From assembly GCF_001982605.1 (NCBI RefSeq), contig NZ_MLCN01000016.1, positions 26,604 to 90,603 on the forward strand: a DNA stretch of 64,000 nt, read 5' to 3'. Below, piece by piece: positions 28,124-38,200 of the stretch. Every line of letters begins with the position of its first letter. Position 1 is the stretch's first letter. The position numbers and the translations under genes are program-made. The notes below the pieces were generated by a model. The model was given only the letters and a program-made list of their open reading frames with translations, did not search any database and had not been told where the DNA came from. The DNA comes from Alkanindiges hydrocarboniclasticus (lineage in GTDB: Bacteria; Pseudomonadota; Gammaproteobacteria; Pseudomonadales; Moraxellaceae).

Positions 28124-28724
28124 GGTTCACCTGCACAAACTTGAAAAACTTTAGGGTTAAGCATGCTGCTACCTTTAAAAGTCTAATAAGGCACACCAAT
28201 GGCTTACACCGGTTTTGTGCACTAGTTAAATGTTATTTTGTAAGCTTTGCCTCAACAATGCAGATTTTGCCCGGCATTGTAGTTGGGTGGTAAATGCCAA
28301 ATACAAGCCAGCCTGCTTTTGTGAAAGCAACTATTGGTTTTTCTGTTCTGTACTGGTGACGCTTGCCATCAGCACAAATGGTATTTTTAGCCAGTTAATT
28401 TTGTGCAGGCTTTGCAATAATTCAGCCAAAGCTTACAGGACACTGTGCTGTGCCGGTAAATGGGCTGCCAATACGGTTCAAGGTGTGAGCATAGGAGCGG
28501 CAAAGTCATCATCCGGCTTGGCTTTTAACGCTGATTCCCGGCCTGATTTTTTGACGAACTCAGCACAATAACCAGTAATTTTTCAGTAATTCAGGTGAAA
28601 ATGTGACGGCGTTCTCTTGGCTTTACCAAGCTATGCTTGTCACAATGGCATCAAACTGAAAAATGCAACGATAAGCTAAACTTACAAAAGCGGATGCAAG
28701 AACTAAAAATAAGGAGGCTTCGGG
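28124..28724. other. 600-base gene-poor region
   Basis: Between the divergent LprI-domain gene and the quinoprotein gene. A Cys-rich frame at 28230-28571 has no start signal, no family resemblance and non-coding-like composition; I do not call it. The last 20 bases hold a strong AAGGAGG ribosome-binding site for the quinoprotein. No terminator or clear repeat was found. An undetected small RNA or short gene cannot be excluded. Confidence 0.45.
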
Positions 28725-30416
28725 ATGAAGCACTATCTGTTGACCACCCTACTCACGCTCAGCAGTTTGGGCAGCATGCAGGCGGCGCAAGCGGTACGCT
28801 GTAGTGCAACAATTGATCCGCTACAGCAGGTGCTGGCCAATAGTCTAGGTTATAACCTGAATAACACGCGGCAAGGGATTTCTGCCATCAACAGCGGCAA
28901 TGTCAGCCAGCTTGAACTGGCGTATGTGCATGTTGCACCAGACCCGGATGCCACCGAACGGCGTGGCGCCCCCACATTAACCCATCAGGTAATTTATGCA
29001 CCCACCCGCTCCAGCATTGTGGCCCTTGATCGCGCCACTGGCTGTGAGTACTGGAATTATACCATTAAGGTAGGCTCATCCATTGCCGGGGGAGATGGCT
29101 TTCGGGCCATGAATTATGTGCCGGCACTCGGTAGCAAGCCTGCTCTGGTGGTTGCTGGTGACAGTGAAGGCAAGCTGCACGTGCTCAATGCCCAGACCGG
29201 CCAGTTGCTATGGCAAAAATTTGTAGGCACAGATAAAGCCTACCACCGCATTACAGCCACGCCGCAGTTTTATCAGGGCAAGTTGCTGGTTGGCATGGCA
29301 TCCCGTGAAATTTTTACAGCCCTGTCCAAATTTGTGATGGCCTGCTGTGAATCGCATGGCCTGCTGGTATCGGTAGATGCCTACAGTGGCAAGATTGACT
29401 GGACCTATCACACCACAGCAGCAGCACAGCGCCTGTGGGACTTGCATCATGGCCCCAATGGCGTACCGGTGTGGAGTACCCCTGCCATTGATGAAGCCAG
29501 CCATACGGTTTATATCGGTACGGGCCAGAACTACAGCATGCCCATTACCAGCAATTCTGATTCCATCATTGCGCTGGATGCCCGTAATGGGAAGGTCAAA
29601 TGGATTTTTCAGGCCACCGCCAATGACTCCTATCCAATAGCCTGTGGTGCCCCTTTTCCCCTAAATGGCCCGTGCAGTCCATTGCAAAGCAGCGATTTTG
29701 ATTTTGGGGCCTCGCCCATTATCAGTACAACCCGTAGTGGCCGCAAGGTTATTCTGGCAGGTTCCAAAAATGGTGTGGTGTATTCATTGGATGCAGTGAA
29801 TGGCCAGTTAAACTGGCAAAAACGGCTGGGAGCCGGGGCTAATCTGGGTGGTATTCACTGGGGCATGGCCACCGACCGGCAGCGCCTGTATGTAGCCGTG
29901 AGTGACGTCATGATCAATAAAATGAATGCCCTGTCAATTGACCAGCTCAATACGCCCTTACATAATCCAGCCAGCCATAGCGGGCCTAACGGCAAAGGCA
30001 TGTCACTGGCACCCAATGGCAAGCCCGGTGTGTATGCGCTGGACATTGAAAATGGCAATCTGCTCTGGGAGCAGCATCCCAGCCATGTGGCCAGTGACGG
30101 CAACAGCTATCCTTCGGCCTATTCGGCAGCCGTAGCGGTCACCAATGACGTGGTCTTTGCCGGTTCGCTAAACGGTGTCATGAAAGCCTTTCGCAGCACT
30201 GATGGCCGGGAACTCTGGTCATATAACACTGCCAAACCGGTCAATGGGGTAAATGGAATCAGTGGCAATGGCGGCACCATTGATCAGGTGGGTGCTTACA
30301 TTGGCGGCAATAATCTGATTATTAATTCCGGCTACGACCAGTTTGGCGGCACCAATACCTTACAGGCTGGACCAGGTAACGCAATGTATGTATTCAGGCT
30401 GGCAGGAACACGATAA
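28725..30416 (+). CDS. PQQ-binding beta-propeller dehydrogenase (polyvinyl-alcohol-dehydrogenase-like)
   Basis: A 563-residue periplasmic quinoprotein. A signal peptide ends near QAAQA. The rest is a run of propeller blades with tryptophan-docking-type motifs: IVALDRATGCEYW, LHVLNAQTGQLLWQ, IIALDARNGKVKW, VYSLDAVNGQLNWQ, VYALDIENGNLLWEQ and MKAFRSTDGRELW. A vicinal pair C207-C208 (VMACCESHG) lies before LLVSVDAYSGKIDW, like the vicinal disulfide or cysteines near PQQ in quinoprotein dehydrogenases and polyvinyl-alcohol dehydrogenase. No CxxCH haem motif is present, so electrons must go to a separate carrier. Perfect AAGGAGG precedes ATG. The next gene is a PqqU-like receptor; no pqqABCDE genes are seen here. 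Substrate, probably an alcohol, is inferred. Confidence 0.8.
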   Translation: MKHYLLTTLLTLSSLGSMQAAQAVRCSATIDPLQQVLANSLGYNLNNTRQGISAINSGNVSQLELAYVHVAPDPDATERRGAPTLTHQVIYAPTRSSIVALDRATGCEYWNYTIKVGSSIAGGDGFRAMNYVPALGSKPALVVAGDSEGKLHVLNAQTGQLLWQKFVGTDKAYHRITATPQFYQGKLLVGMASREIFTALSKFVMACCESHGLLVSVDAYSGKIDWTYHTTAAAQRLWDLHHGPNGVPVWSTPAIDEASHTVYIGTGQNYSMPITSNSDSIIALDARNGKVKWIFQATANDSYPIACGAPFPLNGPCSPLQSSDFDFGASPIISTTRSGRKVILAGSKNGVVYSLDAVNGQLNWQKRLGAGANLGGIHWGMATDRQRLYVAVSDVMINKMNALSIDQLNTPLHNPASHSGPNGKGMSLAPNGKPGVYALDIENGNLLWEQHPSHVASDGNSYPSAYSAAVAVTNDVVFAGSLNGVMKAFRSTDGRELWSYNTAKPVNGVNGISGNGGTIDQVGAYIGGNNLIINSGYDQFGGTNTLQAGPGNAMYVFRLAGTR

Positions 30417-30547
30417 CCTCCGATTTTTAATGCAGTTAATGTCAGGATTGTTACCTTAATTAACTGCAAGACTGATGCGTGATCGCTCTTTACTGGCCTT
30501 TGTTCACCGGCCTTTTTACAGACTGTTTGCTGCTTTAGGATATTGTG

Positions 30548-32863
<2,316 letters not shown>

Positions 32864-32876
32864 GCCCGACAGATCA

Positions 32877-32926
32877 GGCTTCTTTCATTACATAAGCTTG
32901 TAAAAAAACAGCCAATGAAAGAAGCC
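32877..32926. repeat. Large inverted repeat between convergent genes
   Basis: GGCTTCTTTCATT (32877-32889) and AATGAAAGAAGCC (32914-32926) are perfect 13-bp inverted repeats 24 bases apart. There is no T-tract outside the stem, so it is an atypical terminator or an mRNA-end structure shared by the PqqU-like and antiporter genes. Confidence 0.75.
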
Positions 32927-32969
32927 GATGGGCTTAGCTGCTGTTCACGGCACGAGCCTAGGCCCCGGC

Positions 32970-34337
32970 TTATAAATACATGGCCGCCAGCCAGCCAAAA
33001 ATCACCAGTGGAATATTAAAGTGAATAAACGTGGGAACAACCGTGTCCCAGATATGGTCATGCTGTCCATCGGCACCCAGCCCGGCAGTTGGCCCAAGGG
33101 TAGAATCAGACGCTGGTGACCCGGCATCACCCAGCGCTGCAGCCGTACCGATGAGTGCAATGGTCGCCAGTGGTGAAAAACCAAACTGCACACACAGCGG
33201 CACATAAATCATCACCAAAACCGGCACGCTGGAAAACGATGAGCCAATGCCCAGTGTCACAAATAAGCCAACCAGTAGCATCAGTAATGCCGCCAAACTC
33301 TTGCTGTCACCAATCAAATGCACCACGCTACTCACCAGTGAATCCACCTGCCCGGTGGCGGTCATTACCGAGGCAAAACCGGCAGCGGCAATCATGATAA
33401 ACCCGACCAGCGCCATCATGCGCATGCCAGCCACAAACACATCATCGGCTTCCTGCCATTTAAAAATCCCGGCGGCTGACAGTACGGCAAAACCCACCAG
33501 CCCGCCCAGAATCATGGAGCCGGAATACAACTGGGCGATCAGCGTCAATATAATCGCAAGGCTTGCCATAACAAGTGTGCGTGGTTTGATGGCAGGCATG
33601 GCGTGAGCTTCCTGTTCCAGTGCCTGCGCCATTTGCCCAAGGTTGTGCGCACCACCAGCAGATTGATACTGGCGCGGCTTGCGATACGACACAAACACCG
33701 CCACCAGTGTACCAACCACCATTCCTGCTACTGGAATCGCCATGGCGGCTGGCATCATCCAGCGGTCCACCTGCAAGCCATAAGCCGCGCCTACCTTGTT
33801 AATGTTACCCATCAGCAATTCATTTAAAAAAATAGCACCAAAACCGACAGGCAGCAGCATGTATGTGCCAACCAGTCCCAGCGTCAGCACACAGGCTGCG
33901 GCTCGGCGATCCAGTTGCAGATAATTGGTGACTTTCAGCAGCGGTGGCACCAGCACAGGAATAAAGGCAATGTGTACCGGAATCAGGTTTTGCGAAAATA
34001 CGGCTGCCATCCACAAAATACCCAGCAGTAAATATTTGATAAATTTTTGCCGGTGAATGGAAGCCTCATGCCCCAATAGCCCTAACAGCTTATGAGCCAG
34101 CAAATCCGGCAAACCGGAACGCGACAATGCCAGTGCAAACGCGCCCAGCACCGCATAGGCCAATGCCACCTGTGCCCCATCACCCAAACCCTGATTAAAG
34201 GCTTGCACAGTGCCGGCCAACCCTAAGCCACCAGCCAGACCACCCACAATTGCAGCAATCACTATCGCCAGCACCACGGAAAACCGCAGTAGCGACAGCA
34301 CAAACATGATAACAATGGCAAGGACAATGGCATTCAT
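32970..34337 (-). CDS. Na+/H+ antiporter family permease (YuiF-like)
   Basis: A 455-residue inner-membrane protein with about 11-12 hydrophobic helices. It fits the NhaC/YuiF-like antiporter superfamily: the N-terminal helices VLSLLRFSVVLAIVIAAIVG, the SQNLIPVHIAFIPVLVPPLL segment, and the C-terminal IGTAAALGDAGSPASDSTLG, a Gly/Ser/Asp-rich re-entrant loop typical of this group. YuiF-type members may carry amino acids rather than Na+, so the substrate is open. Monocistronic. Confidence 0.8.
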   Translation of the reverse strand: MNAIVLAIVIMFVLSLLRFSVVLAIVIAAIVGGLAGGLGLAGTVQAFNQGLGDGAQVALAYAVLGAFALALSRSGLPDLLAHKLLGLLGHEASIHRQKFIKYLLLGILWMAAVFSQNLIPVHIAFIPVLVPPLLKVTNYLQLDRRAAACVLTLGLVGTYMLLPVGFGAIFLNELLMGNINKVGAAYGLQVDRWMMPAAMAIPVAGMVVGTLVAVFVSYRKPRQYQSAGGAHNLGQMAQALEQEAHAMPAIKPRTLVMASLAIILTLIAQLYSGSMILGGLVGFAVLSAAGIFKWQEADDVFVAGMRMMALVGFIMIAAAGFASVMTATGQVDSLVSSVVHLIGDSKSLAALLMLLVGLFVTLGIGSSFSSVPVLVMIYVPLCVQFGFSPLATIALIGTAAALGDAGSPASDSTLGPTAGLGADGQHDHIWDTVVPTFIHFNIPLVIFGWLAAMYL

Positions 34338-34422
34338 AAGACTGGCAAAGCTAAAAAAAGACGCGCATCTTAGCAGAAAAACAGCTTGAATATGGTTAAA
34401 AATTAGTCCATCCAGCTTGGGC

Positions 34423-34776
34423 TTACTTGTCTTTATGCGAACGTACAGTCACTTTGAGGCCGGGTGGCTTATTGGCAATCCATGCGGCAAAACGGGCAAT
34501 TTCCGGCTGACGGCGTAAGTCCTCAACCGTATGGTAATTTTGCGCCAGCTCCTGATTGCTGAGTACTGCATGCACCTGTGAATGGCAGGCGCGGCAAAGG
34601 CAGGCAATTTCAGTTTTCATGGCCTGTTTATCAAATTGCCGCTTGGTACGGGCTTTATTGTGACGCGACTGCGGAATCAGGTGATGGCGGGTAAGCGGCA
34701 ACTGGGTTCGCCCGCACAGCTCACAGGCTGCTGAACTGGCCGCAATTTCCTGCTCATGCATCACCCGATCCATCAA
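34423..34776 (-). CDS. HNH endonuclease-type protein
   Basis: A 117-residue protein with a small HNH nuclease fold. CELCGR and CRACH form the two zinc-binding knuckles, and LTRHHLIPQSRHN supplies the catalytic His (HH). SQVHAVLSNQELA contributes the last His. Standalone HNH proteins of this size occur in many proteobacteria with no known role, and it is not part of an intron or phage here. Several Met codons lie at the start (34776, 34773, 34761), so the start is uncertain within five residues. It shares a strand and a 30-base gap with the upstream hydrolase gene, suggesting an operon. Confidence 0.82.
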   Translation of the reverse strand: MMDRVMHEQEIAASSAACELCGRTQLPLTRHHLIPQSRHNKARTKRQFDKQAMKTEIACLCRACHSQVHAVLSNQELAQNYHTVEDLRRQPEIARFAAWIANKPPGLKVTVRSHKDK

Positions 34777-34806
34777 TCACTTTTTCCTAGTTATCCTGAA
34801 TGGTAT

Positions 34807-35688
34807 TTACACAGATAGTTTGGGGTGAGCCAGCGCAAACTCGCGAATATAACTTGCCATTACATCCGGCTTGCTTAAAATTGCCCAGTGATTGGCATTT
34901 AGGCGTTGCATGGTCAGGTCACTCACCCATTCTGGCAGGTATTGCATATAGGCTTCAGACACAAACGCATCTTTTTCCAGAATAATCACCTGCACCGGAC
35001 AATGCGCAATGCGTACGCGCGGCTGGCTCAGCCGCTCAATAAAATTGGCACGGTACAGATTAATGCCATAAATACCATCCGAGGTTTGGGTCGGATTTTC
35101 CGGCAGGCCCGGCTTGCGTTCCAGTTGGTCAACCACCCGGTGCCATTTCTTGCCTAGATACAAACGCCAGCTTAGTGGCGCCAGTAGCGGTAGGTGAAAA
35201 CCGGCAATGTACCAGGATTTTCCCAACTGCTTTAAGGTTTGCAGTGGCATGCTTTTAAACTGCTTGCGCAAGGTCAATGCCGCATGATCCAGTGAGGGGC
35301 CAGACAGCGTGGTATATGACAAAATCCGTCCCTGCAAGGCAGGCGTGGTCACCGATTCCCAGCTTTGAATGGAGCCCCAGTCATGGGCGGCCAAATGAAA
35401 CTGGCGATTGGGCAACAACTCATTGGCCACCGCCACCAGATCCTGTGCCAGCAGTTCAATGCGGTAATCACGGGTATGCTTGGGAATGCTGGACTTGCCT
35501 GCGCCGCGCACATCATAGGCAATCACATAAAACTGGTCAGCCAGTTGCGTTGCAATGGATTCCCACACGGTATGGCTGTCTGGATAACCATGAACCAGCA
35601 CAAGTGGCGTATTGTCCGGATTGCCCCAACTTGTGGCAAACAGGCGAATGCCGTTTGCTGCTTCAATCCAGTGGCGCTGAGATGACAT
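34807..35688 (-). CDS. Alpha/beta hydrolase (epoxide hydrolase/haloalkane dehalogenase-like)
   Basis: A 293-residue soluble hydrolase. H33-G-Y-P forms the oxyanion hole (VLVHGYPDS), D103 in AAHDWGS is the nucleophile (Asp, not Ser, pointing to epoxide hydrolase/dehalogenase chemistry), and His in NANHWAIL near the end is the catalytic base. A cap domain (about 130-215) lies between. VIILEKDAFV probably carries the triad acid. AGGT precedes ATG 35688. Substrate unknown. Immediately upstream of the HNH gene on the same strand. Confidence 0.85.
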   Translation of the reverse strand: MSSQRHWIEAANGIRLFATSWGNPDNTPLVLVHGYPDSHTVWESIATQLADQFYVIAYDVRGAGKSSIPKHTRDYRIELLAQDLVAVANELLPNRQFHLAAHDWGSIQSWESVTTPALQGRILSYTTLSGPSLDHAALTLRKQFKSMPLQTLKQLGKSWYIAGFHLPLLAPLSWRLYLGKKWHRVVDQLERKPGLPENPTQTSDGIYGINLYRANFIERLSQPRVRIAHCPVQVIILEKDAFVSEAYMQYLPEWVSDLTMQRLNANHWAILSKPDVMASYIREFALAHPKLSV

Positions 35689-36020
35689 AATGACCTCGAA
35701 TTAAACTTTTAACCCAATAAATTTAGAATAAACAACAGTTCACCGTAAAACAGGCCTACCCTAGCAAAAAATAACAGCTTTATGTTGTCAAAACAGGCCA
35801 ATTCGTGGGTTTAAATGCCAAGCTATCGCATCAATTTGGATTAATATTAATTTTTTCAGGTTTGGCAAAAAACCATCATACTATAGTGAATCTAGCGATT
35901 TTCTGTATCTGGTGCATGCATTCACCTGTTCAATTTAAATAATGCTTACCCGGATTTTCAGAAAAACCATCGCATATTAAGCGGCTTTTCCATAATCTTT
36001 AAATTGTTTCTGTTATTTTT
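35689..36020. promoter_or_regulatory. Divergent intergenic region (332 bases)
   Basis: AT-rich region between the leftward hydrolase gene and rightward GNAT gene, expected to hold both promoters. TATAGT near 35882 could be a -10 element, but no well-spaced -35 is seen. No repeats or hairpins of note. Confidence 0.45.
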
Positions 36021-36527
36021 ATGCTGACTGTACGCACTGCCACCCTTAATGATTTGTCATCCATTTCTGTCATTCAGGCCTCCTGTTATAGTCCTGAATT
36101 TCTGGAAAATGAGGCTGCATTTGCCAGTAAACTGCAACAGGCAGCCCATACCTGCTGGCTGGCTTGCGTGGATCAGCAGGTGGTTGCTTATTTAATTAGC
36201 CTGCCGGTTAGTCCAGACACTTTTCCACAGCTTAATGCTACTGAGTTCTATCTCGCGCCGGATGCCACCATGCTGTATTTACATGATCTGGCTGTTCATC
36301 CGGATTACCGCGCCAGTGGGGCCGGACGCCAGCTGATACAACGTGTACAGATACAAGCACGACAACTGGGTTTTACAACCTTAAGCCTGATTGCCGTGCA
36401 GGATTCCAGCATTTACTGGCAAAAGCATGGTTTTGAAATCATTGACCCGGCTATCTTAAATTTGCAGCACAAAGTTGCCAGTTTTGGACAGAGTGCCTGC
36501 CTGATGCAGCAGGTTTTAAAAGCTTGA
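36021..36527 (+). CDS. GNAT N-acetyltransferase
   Basis: A 168-residue acetyl-CoA-dependent acetyltransferase. The N-terminal VRTATLNDLSSISVIQASCY is strand 1/helix 1. The acetyl-CoA pyrophosphate loop lies in LHDLAVHPDYRASGAGRQLI (the R/Q-x-x-G-x-G/A pattern), and SLIAVQDSSIYWQKHGFEI is the C-terminal strand/helix typical of GNATs. Substrate unknown. Single gene. Confidence 0.88.
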   Translation: MLTVRTATLNDLSSISVIQASCYSPEFLENEAAFASKLQQAAHTCWLACVDQQVVAYLISLPVSPDTFPQLNATEFYLAPDATMLYLHDLAVHPDYRASGAGRQLIQRVQIQARQLGFTTLSLIAVQDSSIYWQKHGFEIIDPAILNLQHKVASFGQSACLMQQVLKA

Positions 36528-36586
36528 TAACATTGTATTGTAGAAATCTGCAAACCAAGTTCACAGTGTAGTACGCAGTTAAGCGT

Positions 36587-36660
36587 CCTTCGACAAGCTC
36601 AGGAACCGTCCCGTGATGGTTAGGCTTAGGAACCCTCCTATGATGGTTAGTGAACTTGTC
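36587..36660. repeat. Small composite repeat: inverted ends around a 27-nt tandem duplication
   Basis: CCTTCGACAAGCTCAGG (36587-36603) contains GACAAGCTCA, whose near-perfect inverse TGAACTTGTC lies at 36651-36660. Between them, two imperfect 27-nt copies beginning AGGAACC (36601-36627 and 36628-36654) stand in tandem. The CTTCGACAAGCTCAGG core resembles short dispersed palindromic repeats known in many proteobacterial genomes. Confidence 0.65.
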
Positions 36661-36692
36661 AAATTGCAGACTCAGCAACCGTGTCAAAACAA

Positions 36693-36726
36693 AAAAGCCT
36701 GCGCTAACTAATAGTCACAGGCTTTT
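36693..36726. terminator. Bidirectional terminator (GNAT / glycine-zipper gene)
   Basis: Stem AAAAGCCTG / CAGGCTTTT with a 16-base loop between convergent genes. Confidence 0.8.
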
Positions 36727-36770
36727 ATTGTAGGCTTTAGTGCAATAGTGCTCTAAAGCCTGTTACCGAA

Positions 36771-37151
36771 TTAACGGCGATTTTGCTGGTATTCACTGGC
36801 CGCAGCACCAGCTGCACCACCTACCGCAGCACCCACGGCTGCACCACTGGCACCGCCATGACGCTCACCAACGATAGCACCAACTGCACTACCAATTGCA
36901 CCAGCCACGCTGGTTTGAGTGCTGGAACCAGTGGCATTGGTCCCTAAACCTGTGCCTGCGGCAGCACCAATGGCACTACCAGTACGCCCACCGGCTTTTT
37001 GCCCTACAGCGGCACCAGCGGCACCAGCGGCAGCCGCCGCAGCAACCCGGTTCTGGCTTGGCGTGGCTGTAGTACAGGCACCCATCAATAATGCACCCGC
37101 CAGTGTTGAACTTGCCAGCAATGCTTTGGTCATTTTGAAATTAATAGTCAT
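36771..37151 (-). CDS. Glycine-zipper lipoprotein
   Basis: A 126-residue lipoprotein with lipobox MGAC after a signal peptide of about 25 residues. The mature part is almost entirely small residues, with repeated GxxxG-type zippers (AAAGAAGAAVGQKAGG, GSAIGAAAGTGLGT, GASGAAVGAAVGGAAG), which form packed transmembrane helices in outer- or inner-membrane lipoproteins of the SlyB/YMGG-like groups. AGGAG lies seven bases before ATG 37151, deciding against the ATG at 37133. Role probably envelope integrity or stress (inference). Confidence 0.85.
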   Translation of the reverse strand: MTINFKMTKALLASSTLAGALLMGACTTATPSQNRVAAAAAAGAAGAAVGQKAGGRTGSAIGAAAGTGLGTNATGSSTQTSVAGAIGSAVGAIVGERHGGASGAAVGAAVGGAAGAAASEYQQNRR

Positions 37152-37385
37152 GTTTTACTCCTGCGTGTTGTCTTGCACACGCCAATAAACTAAATTTTGT
37201 GTTGTCAGCGTAGGCTACTCCAAAGTTTTTTATTTTTAAGTAGTGCGTTATAAAGCAAATTAATAGAGTTTTGTATATTTGGTAAATGCACGATTTATCC
37301 ATAATTTCAACACGCTATGGTTCTTTTTGACAGCGCTTGCTTTTATGATACTCAGCAACATATTTATTGCTTGACCTGAATTTTT

Positions 37386-38186
37386 ATGACCAGACAATTT
37401 GCCGTGGTGGGTAATCCCATTGAACATTCGCGCTCGCCTGAGCTTCATCAGGCCTTTGCCAAGGCAACAGGTATTGACCTGCACTACTGTAAGCGGTTGG
37501 CGCCACTGGATGGTTTTGCGGCCAATATTCATGCGTTTTTTGCCAGTGGCGGTGCTGGTCTCAATGTAACCGTGCCGTTTAAGGAACAGGCCTATCAATT
37601 GTGTGAGGTATTAACACCCCGCGCACAGGTGGCACGCGCGGTGAATACCCTATGGCAACAGGATGGCAAACTATATGGTGATAACACTGATGGACAGGGT
37701 CTGGTTGATGCGCTCAATGCACTGGGCTGGAATCTGGATCAGGCAAAAATTCTGATTCTGGGTGCAGGCGGCGCAACCCGTGGCGTGATGCTGCCACTGG
37801 CACAGGCGGGTGCACGTGGCATTGTAGTTGCCAACCGCACCCTAAGCCGCGCCCAACAACTTATTGATGATGTGCAGCCATTTATTAATGGTAGCGCATT
37901 GTCTGCCATTGGACTGGATCAGTTGTCAGGCCAGTATGATTTAGTGATTAATGCCACTTCGGCCAGTTTATCCGGTGAGGCATTACTGCTACCGCCAGAA
38001 CTGCAATTTCAACAGGCCTATGAGATGGCTTATGGCAAGCCGTCCAGCTTTCTGGCGCAGGCAGCCCAGCGCGGTGTGCCGACCAGCGATGGCTTTAGCA
38101 TGCTGGTCGGTCAGGCCATTGAAGCATTTTCCATCTGGAACGGGGTTAAACCGGCGTTAGCTGACTTTCTGTCACTGCAATCCTGA
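37386..38186 (+). CDS. aroE: Shikimate dehydrogenase
   Basis: AroE reduces 3-dehydroshikimate to shikimate with NADPH in the chorismate pathway. The 266-residue chain opens FAVVGNPIEHSRSPELHQAF (shikimate-binding Ser pair), then LNVTVPFKEQAY with the catalytic Lys, and GDNTDGQG with the Asp partner. The NADP-binding ILGAGGATRGV is followed by VANRT, whose Arg selects NADP. QAIEAFSIWNG closes the domain. Length matches E. coli AroE (272). Monocistronic; a convergent lipoprotein gene ends 14 bases after it. Confidence 0.96.
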   Translation: MTRQFAVVGNPIEHSRSPELHQAFAKATGIDLHYCKRLAPLDGFAANIHAFFASGGAGLNVTVPFKEQAYQLCEVLTPRAQVARAVNTLWQQDGKLYGDNTDGQGLVDALNALGWNLDQAKILILGAGGATRGVMLPLAQAGARGIVVANRTLSRAQQLIDDVQPFINGSALSAIGLDQLSGQYDLVINATSASLSGEALLLPPELQFQQAYEMAYGKPSSFLAQAAQRGVPTSDGFSMLVGQAIEAFSIWNGVKPALADFLSLQS

Positions 38187-38200
38187 TGGCCGGTTTCACC

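Noticed and set aside
28230..28571. 113-codon Cys-rich frame between the LprI gene and the quinoprotein gene
   Set aside because: No ribosome-binding site, no family resemblance, and composition unlike the surrounding genes; it probably reflects a non-coding region.
34423..34776. HNH protein as a homing endonuclease or mobile intron remnant
   Set aside because: It is a clean stand-alone gene with no intron, intein or split host gene around it.
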